Below, piece after piece: positions 36,821 to 48,900 of a DNA stretch of 64,000 nucleotides. Positions within the stretch are counted from its first letter, which is position 1, and every line of letters begins with the position of its first letter. Source of the stretch: Isoetes taiwanensis. Its lineage: Eukaryota; Streptophyta; Lycopodiopsida; Isoetales; Isoetaceae. The DNA is taken from contig JAJEKV010000004.1 of the NCBI GenBank assembly GCA_021234155.1, positions 3,660,109-3,724,108 of the forward strand, given 5' to 3'. The notes beneath the pieces are model-generated. The model did no database searches. It had not been told where the DNA came from and saw nothing but the letters and a program-made list of their open reading frames with translations. The position numbers and the translations under genes are program-made.

Positions 36821-38464
36821 ACACTTTTTTGGTCTAGGACTGTGCTATTTTACTAAAACAAAAGCTACTACTTGCTAACTTGTCCTAATTAAGCAAGATT
36901 GGACACATAAACTACTCAAAATTGTTTTATATTATAAAATTTTTGATTATTTACAAAATGTTTATTTGGGATCTCCCTTAATTGCTTAGCTAATTGCATG
37001 TCCTTCCTCATGAGGGTTACCGCTTTGCATGAACAAAGGCAAGCCGCCGAAGTCTTCAAAATGTTGCACTATCCTCCTCGCCACCGCCTCGCAAAGGGCC
37101 AAGAAGATCTCATATGTGACCCTCATGCCGTTGTTGAAGTCCCGCGATGACTTCTCTAACTAGACGAGCAAAGGGGCACGGGAATTAGAGGTCAGTGCTA
37201 CTGGAAGTGCCTAATCTCTCTTAGTGCTCTTCTCTGGTCTCCTTCCTGGCTGGGCTTCTTCTTGGCTGGCTTATTGGGACCTTGGGCTTTGGTGGTGGCG
37301 GCCTTAGTGTTCTGGCCGCTTTGTTGGACCTCACCGATAGTCCCTCGCTTCTCCGATAGTACTTGTTGTAACGCCTCCCACTTCACCATGAAGGCGTTGT
37401 GTTCCCTCATCTTTTCTCAGAGATCTTTGACAGGTCCCCAGGACATAGGACTCCGCAAGGCCGCGGGTTGCTTCTTCTTGTCCCACGCCTGGATAAGGAG
37501 GGGGCTTCGACTTGATCCCGCCTCCTCCGTGTCGGGTGCTCCCCGATTAGGTATTGGCGCTCATCACCCCGAATTTCGAAGAGCTTCCACCTCCGTGTTG
37601 GGGATGTAGTCCTCGCCGAGGAGTCGGCTCTGAGGAGTTCGGTGGCTGGTCGTGGCCGCTCAGCTGATGATCATCTTGAGATTCTGCCCTTCCCTTGCTT
37701 GAGCTTCCTTTTCGCCCACACTAACTTCCCTTCGGGCTTCTTTCTTCTCCTACGCTGGCCTCCTCTTCCCCTCTTCCTCTTCCCCTTTCCCCCGGCCAAT
37801 TGTTCACTGTTTTGCAATCCACGCCAAGCGAGGTCTTCTTCTTCGCTTGCTCGAAGCTTGGCCCGGGCGTGGTTTTGCCGCCCTTTGTTCTCCTTTTCCC
37901 ATTGTGCTCCCTCCTCCTCGCCCCTCGAGGATCTCGCATGTACGCATCGAGTGCTCCTCCTCTTGCCTTCTTGCTCTTGAATCTCCGCCTATTTCCTCAT
38001 AAACTTCCCCTCGGTCTCCTCGTCCATGGAAGTTGGTGATGAGGCTCATCATCTTGCTCCACCCCGGATTGAAAAATATCAATCGACGATGTATCTTGAT
38101 CTCCTTTCTCGATGCTCTCCTCGCCAAGCGGGGACGACCCCCCTTGCGCGAGCCTCTCAACGTAGCATCTCGGGCCAATAAGGTTTGGCGCCGCGGGCGC
38201 TAGTGGTTTCGGGCCACGGACGAGGCTTCGGTACCCGCTTGGTCCGGTTATGTTTGACGGCTCGGGCCGATCAGATATCGCTACCAAAGATCGCCTGTGT
38301 GAGAGAGAGAGCGGATTTCTAGGGCGGCACGTGCAATTGGGTGGGGGTCTACATCTATTTATAGCTTGGGAAATTTTAGGTCAAAATCTAAGTTGTTTCT
38401 ATTTAACGTACAAGGCACCTATTTACTTAAAATAGACACTTATTTCAGAGATTTCTAATTATTG

Positions 38465-38723
38465 GTTCACACGCTATACTCGCTCAAAAACTAGAGTTTA
38501 GTTTTTTTAGACTAGGCCGACGCATGAGATCTTACACCTTTTAAGTAATTTAAGTGATTTAAACATACTATTCTAACTAATTCTTACCTTGAAACTCGCC
38601 TTTACCATATTACTTTTGTGAAATTTATCAAGTTTTAAGGTATTCTTTTTCAATGTTCACACGTAGCGCTCGCCAAAACTAAAGTTCGGGCTTCTTGACC
38701 AGCGACGACGCGGTGAGACCACC
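38465..38723 (-). repeat. Second pair of the repeat of about 66 bp (unit 2)
   Basis: Copies at 38465-38537 and 38656-38723. The spacing within the pair (191) matches that of the first pair (198), and the offset between pairs is about 1905 for both members, which indicates duplication of a larger unit. Confidence 0.8.
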
Positions 38724-38909
38724 TTGCCTGAGAAGGTTTTGGCTCACTATTTTTAGTCTTATTATGTTCCAGTTCGCTTAACTGTTACTAGCTTAGCGTA
38801 AACTACCAAGATGAGAAAAAAAAAATTTCCACTTTTCGAGGTTTGAGGATCCTATCAAGTTAATACTACTGGGAGCATGGCTGCTTTGCTCTTGGTCTCC
38901 AAGAACATT

Positions 38910-38921
38910 GCTCTGATACCA
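38910..38921 (-). other. Primer-binding site of the Gypsy-type element
   Basis: TGGTATCAGAGC on the minus strand, the initiator-Met tRNA complement. It places the 5' LTR of a minus-strand element at higher coordinates. Confidence 0.82.
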
Positions 38922-40200
38922 CCGCGGACGCCCCCTACTCAGAGATATGGTGCATTCACCGCAGACAAACAGGAGTTCATCCCCCATACCAGCTCCATAC
39001 TGATACAGGGCCCTCCACATATCACTGCACCCGTAACGAGTCCCAGTGGAAAGAGTGAAGGGGTCATTTTACCCTGTCTCCCTCAGGGCCTACCTAGCTG
39101 CGGAAGCATAAACATACATGTCAAGAACAACATAATCACATATCCACCCGTAAGGGCGGTGCATCAACATCCGTGATAGACAATGATCAAGATCATACAT
39201 AGGGGTTCCTACCCAAGGCTCGGGACTCAAGGGATGACCGACGGCTTGGGTTCCGTGAGTCATTGCGCATGCATTCATGGCAATGGATTTGGCCGGCATG
39301 AGAACATGGCATAGGGTTGTCCACTCCATCCGCCTTCCCGTGCACACTTTGCAGAGTAGGCGAAAAAGTGTTGGGACTCGATCAGAGCCTCACGGATGCA
39401 TAGCCAAAGGGGCTATTCCTCGGTTGCATCTCCCCAGGTCCGATGGGGCAGGTAGGGATCACTCCCTCCAGAGGTCTACATGCTGACTCAAGGTGACTAG
39501 AGGGCCACTGCCCTTATTCGACTGAACCCACTGGAAAGTGAACACCACTCCACGGGTGTCGAGCCCATGCCTTGCCTGCACTCAGTGGCAAGCCATTAGA
39601 CCTAGTCACAATGATCCCCAGTAGGCCTTACACACCGTAGGGATCGCCAAGAGTCAACACCTAACCTCCTTCTAAGCCGGGCCTGCCCCTTCACCCACAA
39701 CCGTGTGTGGTTCTTGTACACAGTGCCTAATCTATAGTGTGCTAGAGAGGCTACTCTAGGAGCATCTACTACCAAGCTTGAGGTCTCTACCCCCCCCTTC
39801 CCAATACAAGGAGTTCACAGATATACAAAGATCCTTATATTATCATGTAGAACTAAAGAACTAGATCTAGTTATATCATAGAATTAGGTTCTTTAGTTAG
39901 AGTCCGGTATCTAGAGATCTAGATAGTTAAGGGCGCATTTAATAGACTAAACCCATCGATACAAAGACCGGAAGACAGCTTTTAGACTATTAAATCGACT
40001 ACATACCGATCCTTGAGTTGCTCCCCCGACTGAAGTTCCACCATCCCGGCCGAATCGCTCAATCAAGGAGAACTAATGGTGCAATTCGCACGCAGTCCGG
40101 GAGGCGGTTTTGACCCCTTTGAGCAAGCAAAACGGAGCTCTAAAACCCTATGGACTAAAAAATAGCAAGTTAGGGTTTCCTAACCTAAATAGACAAGGGT
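38922..40200 (-). repeat. Putative 5' LTR of the Gypsy-type element
   Basis: Begins at the primer-binding site (minus strand: GTCCGCGG just before TGGTATCAGAGC) and covers the segment related to 27110-27964. The outer edge is uncertain, somewhere between 40.1 and 40.4 kb. A telomere-like word GGGTTTAGGGTTAGG occurs at about 40196 and is probably incidental. Confidence 0.6.
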
Positions 40201-40685
40201 TTAGGGTTAGGTTTCCATTATCCCTTTAAGCATGTGGGATAATTGGGAATGGCTAGGTGGCATAAAGGTGTCCACATGGGAAAATGTGCACCTAGATAAA
40301 TGTGCACATTGGTAAATGTGCACATTAATGAATGCACATATCTTGCAAGTTGCCCCTTAGGGGCTACCCACCTAGCTACACGCCGGGCGACACGCCGGGC
40401 CGGTGGTGCGGTAATGGATTTAGGCAAAGACAAAGATAATGCCCCGGGACCGTGATGTCGTGGCCGAACGCCACAAGATTTGAGACCGACTTTGCTTTTA
40501 TTCAAATTTTAACCATTACGCTATTGCTAGGTTGCAATGTTGTAGCTCGCGAACTCATTATCAACCATTTTTAATTGTTATTATTATATTTTCCTAAAGT
40601 TGTTAACTTCTAATGCTCATCGCTATGCTTTTGCTTCAGTGGTTCAAACCTTCAAGTCTTCTAAGCTGCTCTCCCAAGATTTTGC
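40201..40685. other. Unassigned sequence
   Basis: GTGCACATT-like words repeat near 40285-40330. The minus frame 40218-40505 has no recognisable domain. Part of this may belong to the LTR. Confidence 0.35.
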
Positions 40686-40690
40686 CATAA

Positions 40691-41639
40691 TTTATCACTA
40701 GAGTTGTACTAAAGGACCCAAACGGGTCTTTCAGCATACTTTTTTTTAAATTCTATTATTACATTTAAGGCGAAGAATTTGACTACACCATTTGATTATG
40801 TTATTGTCTATGTGTGTATGTACATGAAATAATTTATGAAAATACATAGAGTCTCCATTATCAAGGAGTATTGTAGAGTCAAATATAAAGGGGTTAGGTT
40901 TTTTTATCTAACTACTTATCATATTTCTCATTATTTTGCAAATAAGAATTTTCTTAGAAATTATAATTTTATATACTATAGAACACAAGATTATCGAATT
41001 TCATAGGTATTCCTAGAAGAAATTATGGTGTAATTTTGAGGAATACTTTTAGAATCTGGGTTCTAAATAGTATAAGGATCCGATTGGGTCTTGTAAGGGC
41101 TAAATTTTTGAATATTAGTAGCTATTTCATCTTTTAAAGAAATCACAATTAAACTTTAAAATGAACTATACCTAGCATCAACTTTCAATAAGAAATAACG
41201 TTACCTTGAAATTTCTATTCCATTTTAAATATTACGGATAAGAAATGATGATTAAAAGCCTATTTTAGGAAATTCTGTATAGGACCCGAGTGGGTTCCTA
41301 ATTTTGGTAATTCATAGCTACTTCAGTTTTTTAACAAAACACATGAAAATTGAGAGAGGAATAATAATTAGTGTCTATTTTCATTTAAAAATTGGATGTT
41401 TGAGTTTCATGAGATCATAGAATGTAAAAAATAAGGTTACTTCAAGGTGCGGCTATATTAAAACCTTGAGGAATTTGACCTAGCCATTGAATATGTGATA
41501 GAAGTTCGAGTTAACTTTACAATCCAACTCTCTGACATTTAAAATTTCGTAACCGTCACAGAGATTTATCCGGTGTTTGAGGGACCCATATGGGTTGTTG
41601 ATCAACCCAAAAGGGTCTCTCATACAACTCTAGTGATAA
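40691..41639. mobile_element. MITE-like non-autonomous DNA transposon
   Basis: The ends are perfect 17-bp inverted repeats: TTATCACTAGAGTTGTA (40692-40708) and TACAACTCTAGTGATAA (41623-41639). CATAA flanks both sides (40686-40690 and 41640-41644) as a possible 5-bp target duplication. The interior is AT-rich and has no coding frame. A palindromic word of the form GACCC-N4-GGGTC, or a near variant, occurs five times (about 40714, 41078, 41283, 41582 and 41605), two of them subterminal. The CACTAGAG in the ends recalls CACTA transposons, but the inverted repeat extends beyond it and the 3-bp flanks do not match. The superfamily is left open. Confidence 0.75.
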
Positions 41640-41644
41640 CATAA

Positions 41645-42768
41645 CTTTTGAATTTAATGCGCCACAAGAAAACATAATACATTTACCAAAATGCCCTATG
41701 TTTGGAGTTCACTTTGAAGAGAAAGCAATTTCTATGTCATGCACATACCACACCAACATTGCTATGTTATGCCACATCGGCAGTATCCGATTGGACATAT
41801 GATTCACACACCACACCAACATTACTTTGTTGGGTTCTGCCCCCAATCACTTTACATTGAATGCTGACTCAATGACCTCGAAGTTCAAGACATTTGTTCT
41901 ACGACTCTAGCCCAAACACAAATTTTGGTAATTTTACAAACTTATAGACATGGTATAAATTAGTAGCTCTTCTTTGCCATTTGGCTAAAATTTGGGCTTG
42001 ACCATTAGGACGAAAATCTCAAGAAAAAATGTTCAGTTAAACATAAATATAAGCGTAAATGAGGATCTCTAAAATATTTAGGAGATTAAGTATTTTCTTA
42101 TTTTAGCCAAAGTATAGATAAGATTTAGACGACTTTCATGCAACTACGAACAAAGCCAAGCTTATATTGAAAGATCTAAGAGGTCCTTAATTTATACCCT
42201 GCTTGTAGAGACATTTTAGTATTTATAATCCTATATAAGGAATATCAAAATATATTTCTAAATCATAATGAAAACTATTTCATTAATTTCAAAACCACAG
42301 TTCACAACACTTACGACTTCTTTTTGAAATGGATAGGATGGCTGGCTGGATCATCTCCCAACACAATGATGTATATCTAATCTTACATGCTCATAATCAC
42401 TAATAAGTATAGGTAGGGACTAGAGGAAGATGCAATCAAACACAAATCCATTACTAAGCAAACATTGCATTATCAATGTTACACCATGACAACCAAAACC
42501 ATAACAATCAAACAAATATTTGACCACATAAAATAGTCGTCATCCTCAAAAGTACAGAAATTTCTGTTGACCCTAACATACCCAAGCACAACCAAGGACC
42601 GAATGCAAACGTAATTCCTATGTTTCACCGCTATTATATCACTCTCATAAATAGCTAGTACAAAAAGCTTCTTCCCGAACTGCTACTACTCCCCTATAAC
42701 TGCTACTACTCTCCCCTAAAACAATAACAATATGTCGATTTCTTCAAATTAACTACCAACTACTTTTG
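41645..42768. other. Unassigned region downstream of the TSR/EGF gene
   Basis: AT-rich DNA without usable frames. It contains the 3' untranslated region and downstream flank of the minus-strand gene ending at 42769. An ACTGCTACTACTC-type word is doubled near 42680-42715. Confidence 0.45.
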
Positions 42769-42908
42769 TCATGGGCTCATTCTTCTCGGAATGCAACTTG
42801 AATTTTTAGTTTGCCATGAAAACTCTCCTGCAATAGCTTCAACACAACTACCATTTCCAGTTTCAACGTAACCAACTGCACAATGAGAGCACTCTAGCCC
42901 AGTATATC
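42769..42908 (-). CDS. TSR/EGF gene: last exon with stop
   Basis: The acceptor CAG at 42909-42911 is followed by codons completing an EGF domain: YTGLECSHCAVGYV, then ETGNGSCVE, ending IPRRMSP and TGA (42769-42771). The leading bases complete the Gly codon split in the previous exon (phase 1). The tail after EGF has no membrane segment or GPI-like hydrophobic end. Confidence 0.85.
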
Positions 42909-45900
42909 CTGCTCAACAGGGGGATTATAAGAAGAGATCCTAGGTATTTATTGAATTATCAGTTGCTCAAATTTGTTTACAACGATACTATACCTTTATA
43001 GCAATGACATTGTCCGCTCACATCCAAACAAGCTCCATTTCCAGAACAAGGTTCCATAGCTCTGGGACCAACGAGTGGTATTGGGCAGGCTGACAAAACA
43101 TAAGGGCAATCTTCTAAACAACAAGGATATCCATCAAAAGAGTCGCTTTCACCATTAACGCTGTAATCGCTCACCTATCTCACACATGCCATTTCCACAA
43201 ATGCCTGCCCTTCGTATATTAGCAATATATTGAATGTTGATACCTGGAATGAACTGCAAACAAGAAGACACGCAAATAGGAATTGAATGGAGACTGGGGA
43301 TTGAACCCAGAACACTGGACCAGCAAAACCGAATTTCAAAGACCGCGGAACAAGCTGCATTACAACAAACAAACTATGGAATGCCCAGAAACATTTCTAT
43401 TATCCTTCAATTTGCAAGTCCTGTCATATGCCTTTAACAAGTTGGAAACCCCGAGTCTCAAGTGCCAAATTGCTTTTGCTCTGCCGCCACAGTTCTAAAA
43501 ATGTTACATGCAAACAAACAATCGATAGGCAATATAAATATGTGTCATGCATGAATGTAAGTAAAGCCAAATGAATGAATATTCAGACCAAATGGTGCCC
43601 CGTAAGAAAATAAGAACGTAAAAGAAAGCTCAACATTCTACCAACCTTCTGTCCCTTCAGCCGAAGCTTTGGCATCCCTAGCCTCTCCTTAAAATTACAA
43701 TAAGCATATTCTGGGCGCTTCCTTTTCTTTTTGTTTTGGCACTAATAAGGTAGAGACTCCTTTTTAACCAATCATTCTGTCTAGCCATACTTCATTTGAG
43801 TGCGGAAACCAGACATAACATTACCATCAGCTAAGTAGCCTTTCCCTTCACAGCAAGCAACCATTCCAATTTAGGAGAATATTGAATCTTTGGTACTTCT
43901 AAAACCAGCTTTCAGTACCTGTCCCATCTTATCATAAGCCAAAGAATGTCATGAAACTTTGCCATGTTTTATAATCTGATGGAGTCAAACTGTAAATCAT
44001 GTGAAAAACATGAATTCTTCAATACTTGGCTAGCAGCAGCTCTGGTACCCCTGCATGGTTTTCTTCATATCACCACTCAGCCAATTTGCAGTACTAGAAG
44101 TTTCTTATGCATTTTTCACTTCCTAAGTGGCAATAATACCCTTTGGATCAATTTCTTGAGATCAACCAGCCAAATTGCATGATAATCTCTCCCCTAGAAC
44201 AACTCCGGTTCAATTTTCCTTCAGCCGGCTTTCATACCATATTAGAAATTGGCATACCACATTAGAATTTGATAGAATGCAAGAAAGACCACGACACAAA
44301 AGCTTACTCTATCTACGGGAAACCAAGAATATACATAAATAAGGATCTGCAAGGAGGATGAAACCCCCCAAGAACTAAAAAGAAACAATACTAGAACATT
44401 AATGAAAGATTCTTTGGAAGATGATCCAATCGCCCTCCTGACTGCTCCAAGGAATGATCTGATATCAGCATTTGGCCGTTTTTGAATCCTATCTTGTATT
44501 TTCTTTCTAATAAAAGGAATTCTTATGCTTCCATTTGCTGCCCATTTTACTTTCTTATATGTCGCTCATATCACTCCTTTTAATATCATAAACTTTTTTC
44601 TCCCGCCATTCCACTCTGTTGTTCCTCATCATCCACAAGAAAAAATAGAGAAATTTCTGTTTGTTACATTTCTGGTCATAATACATTTGTAAGGTTGTTG
44701 GATGTCTGAAGAGACAATGATATCTTTCTTCCTTATGATGTAATGGCAGTAAAGATGGAATGCTCTTCCGACTCCACCATGTTCAAATTGCATAAAGTGC
44801 ATCTCCTATCCCCCTACTAAGGTGTTTTGCATGCCCCAGTTTAATTTCCAACTGACTAGAAGACACTCTTAGAACTGTACCATAGAGAATCTCATCTTAT
44901 TTGGAAGGTCAGTCTCAAGATCCTGGTATTACTATAAAATTATCAGCTGAAACATTTAGAAAGTTCCCCTTGTCAAATTTCCCTTTAGAAGACAACTCTG
45001 TAGAAGTTCCCAAGAGTTTAAATTGCAAAGCAAATTATGACACTTAAGCTCATTTACCTGCTACCCTGTCAGTTTTAGATTGGGCGCTGCCATGTTATAT
45101 TCGAATGGAGGAATTTTATACTTGAGAAGCAAAGAGTATTAAACATCTTAACTGTTCTTGCGAACCAGCATGTTTGAACTGATCAGCTACTGCTTTTGAA
45201 GAAACAAAAGCCAGCCAAGGAATGGAGGTATTTTATCCATTGAGAAGTGAAGAGTATTAAACATCTTACCTGTTCTTGCAAACCAGCATGTCAAACTACC
45301 TTGATCAGGTACTGTTTTGAAGAAACAAAAGGCCAAGGAAGTTCCAGCTGGCCCCTCATGTGGCCCCAAAACGGTGTTAACTTATGTAATAAAGACACTT
45401 CTTGAAAAGCCACTTCTAGGTGTAGTTAAATCCAGTCAGCATTATATCATGAGGCAAGGGAGAGAAATTTAAAGCCTCTCTAATTGAGGCCATTCATGGT
45501 GCTCGCAAATCCACTCCCTGTATATCTATAAGCCATATAAAGCTGCAGGTCTTTCTTGGCCTTCGCTTCTTCAATAATTGCCCTCAAAGTGAATATATGA
45601 TCAATAGTTGAAAAGTTCTTTTTGAAACCAGCCTAGCCCTTAGTCCTAAGCACCTCCTCAGCATAATCACTGAATGATTTCTAGTGCAGAACCATATAAC
45701 TTTGCCATTACATGGCCAATCATTTAGTCAATAATTTGACAGATCTCCAGCTTTATGAACAGGTCTGATAACATTATTGGACAATAATATCTCGCAACAG
45801 CACAGATGGCTTCATTGAATAAGTCTACACTTACCAGTACTAAAGTCATCGCCCCTTGTACGATCATTTCAGCTTGAAGTCCTTCACAGTTTATTGCATT

Positions 45901-48900
45901 CCCTGTTACCAACTGATGAATAGCCTTCTGAATAAGCAAAGAGGAAACAGGCTGTTCTAGGCCGTGGATTGATGTTAATTTCATCTTGACTATTTGCTGA
46001 TTTTTAACATCTAGAAGAGAAGCTGCATAATCTGCCCATCCTTGAGTGGGCACGAGGATTTTTTTTCTTCCAAAAGTTGGCTGAAGCATTACTACTTGGC
46101 TGAGAGGAAGAGTAATTATTGCCTGCCTAATATAACGCACAGGTTGGTTTATCTATGTTACCGCCCATCTAAGATGGCAACTCATGCACTGTTTCTGCAA
46201 GAGCAATCCTTTGTTACATCACGCCCAACCTATGTGAGCAAGCAACCATACAAAATAACCAATGGAAGTGAACAAAAGAAAGGAACCATAATCTAAGATC
46301 ATCCAATAAGCAAGCGTACCTGTTCTTCTGCTAATGCACTCCGCAAAAGGGAGGCTTCCACGTCTCTCTTTTGTAATTTCATAGTGGTTGATAGATGCTG
46401 AAGAAAGAAAGCAAATTGATTAACAAGGTAATTTTAGGCATGCGATAACTATGCCTTTGTTAGATAACATGACACATCTTAGTTATGACACATTGTGTGC
46501 ATGGTGGTTCATACCTGTGCAGTGAAGAAAACCACTCTAGCTAGCGAAGGCAATAACTAAAGAAAGTGGAGGTAACTATGGTTTATATAGCCATGTCAGC
46601 AATAGACGTGCAGATATGCAATATGCTGGACCAGTAAGCCCAGTCATTATAGCACATGGAATATAATAATATCCTAACTTCAACTGTGAACCATACCGAT
46701 ATAAAAACTCCAAGAATAACTCCTATAATTCAGCAAAATCATCTCATGAAACTGCTCTAATAACAGTAATACCTGTATCCTATCCCTATCAGCACCATAA
46801 TATAGCTTTTGAGGTAAAGGAAGATCTGGTTTGAGCGCCCACTTGGTGAACAATTCATGTTTAAACAATTGCTGCATCACAAGACTGTCCTGTAATAGTT
46901 GAGAACATGTACCATACATATCGCCGCTACTAACCAGGTTTTGAACATTATAGTATCAATAATAAGCGGCACATGATTGAAAAAAAAAAACATCAATGTT
47001 TGCATGAACACCTATCCAAAGCAGTCATCTTATGTAAGAGCCAATGTATGAGAATAATCATTCTCGAAACTTGGAAATTGAGATCTTTCCTCCCAGCCAT
47101 TCAAATATGACATCTCAAGATAATCTGTTCCATGAATATCCCCGATGCTGATTCTAATGCAATCTATGATGCTAAAGTCTGTTAAATAGATTTGGCATAA
47201 GGTCGCAGGAGACAGTCATAAAGAGACAAGCAAAGAACCTCGAACAGCTGCTCCATAATGCCTTATACTGTCCCTGCAGCTTGATCTTCTCCACCCAGCT
47301 ATGATCTAAAGAGCATCTGATACAAACTTTCATTGTGATCCTCACAAGGTCTGAAGTCTACAGGAAGATGGTGTAATTCAAGATCACATACTGCATTAAA
47401 TCAATATTCTCTTGGACAGTAGAAATTATGTCAGATTTCTATTAGCTGCTCTTTTGCCCATACCTGCAGCCCTCTCATGAAGGTCAGTAACTGGTAAAAT
47501 AAAAAGAAAACAGCTTGTACTGCAGATTTTTTCAGCTGTGACCAACAAAAACTGACAAATCGGCACCAGATATTCGCCACCAAACACCAAGGTTCGATCC
47601 GATCCAAGACAGATTATGCAACATCAGATCAAAACTGGCTAGATGACTGAAAAAATTACAAAGGCATGATAATTCCATATCAAGTTCTTTGAAAATCTTC
47701 CAGAAAAATCTCTCAGTAGACAATTTTGATTATCTCTTCAATTTTATTAAGATCAGGCTTGTTGACAAGCCCATACCAGCTCAATACAGCTTGTGAGTTC
47801 AAAAATTGAGTGCTTAATCTAGCAAACTGACAAGACTCATCCAAGGTCATTTGCACTAATTTCTTTTTCTTTTTAGGTTAAGAATATGTATTAATATAAA
47901 ACTTACATTGGATATTTAAAATGGGATTGATAGAAAGAAATATCACAAAGTGGGTATTACTCATAAGTGTCAAGGCTTGTACTAATAAGGTGCTACTCCA
48001 GTCTTCCCTAACCCTGGTTTACTATAGGACTAACTGTCTTCTTCCAGGCTTAGATAGAGTTAGTAGCCAATTCCAAGCAGCAAGAGCTGAGGAGAGATCC
48101 CCACTAAGAACGGAGATCCGCCATCCAACATCATGTGTTGCATTGACTAACAGATCGGCCACTCACTGGATCCTTGGCTGGTTCCTAATCCGGAGGCCCA
48201 TGCTGCTGAAATGATCATGAATCGAAAACCACCTCGAATGCGAAGCTTCCCTACTGCTTACTGCTGTGAGGCCAAATGTGTCTCCATGCTGCTGCAATGC
48301 AAGCTTCTGAGGTTGGAATCCAAAAAGATCACCTTTAGGTTCCTGCCTCATTATGCCCATGTTTTTATGGGCCATGTGGCTCATATGGGTATTGCCATCG
48401 CGGTAATATAGATTATATTCACATGTTGCATAACATGTGCAATATAATGGGTTGGTTGTGGTACAACCATTTACGGTCGCGATCGCCGCGGTACATGTCG
48501 CCATGTACAAGTGACATGGCAATATAATATATGAATTTATTTATACCGTAATATTATGCTGGAACGCCACATTATATAGCAATGTCAAACAGCAAGCATG
48601 AAGTCATACCAAAATGAGAAATGTTGGTGTTGTGTGTGCATCTCATAAATCTGTTGGTCTCAAGTGGATTTAAAATTATTCTTCTTATAAAATCATCTTT
48701 ACTTCTTAGTATAATCAACTTATGACAGCCTTGATCAAACATCATTTTTAATGGAGAAATTGGATGAAGAAAAGAAGGTGACAATTGAGATGATTACCGA
48801 TGAATATGGCAAAATCGTCAAGTTGAAAGTTCCTACAGATATTTTGCCTTCTACTTCACTCGTGAGGTTTCCAGTACCATTGGCTACCCGAATGCCATCT

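Larger units (their letters stand above)
34141..38909 (-). other. Long leader of the Gypsy relic, GC-rich and partly duplicated
   Basis: It lies between the gag core and the primer-binding site. Minus frames of 60 to 125 codons with Arg/Ser/Gly/Lys-rich text (35259-35612, 35720-35998, 37198-37410, 37804-38178) look like low-complexity N-terminal gag or leader coding, but no domain can be named. Strong TATA words on the minus strand (TTCTATAAATAGG near 36355-36368 and GCTATAAATAG near 38353-38363) suggest two promoter-like copies. The region appears to be built of two units of about 1.9 kb. Confidence 0.5.

Noticed and set aside
40196-40212. Telomere-like GGGTTTAGGGTTAGG
   Set aside because: Only about two units; a common incidental word in plant DNA.
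40691-41639. Assignment of the small element to the CACTA superfamily
   Set aside because: CACTAGAG is present, but the inverted repeat begins four bases outside it and the 3-bp flanks (TAT and ATA) are not a direct duplication.
43295-43312. Second T-arm-like word (GGGTTCAATCCCC on the minus strand)
   Set aside because: The upstream sequence does not fold into a cloverleaf; at most a tRNA-derived relic.
43645-43745. Possible exon KKRKRPEYAYCNFKERLG
   Set aside because: No good acceptor, purine-rich instead of pyrimidine-rich upstream, and adjoining exons already match in phase.
47250-47330. Possible exon SLDHSWVEKIKLQG
   Set aside because: No supporting donor and acceptor pair, and the surrounding exons at 48798 and 46889 already join in phase 0.
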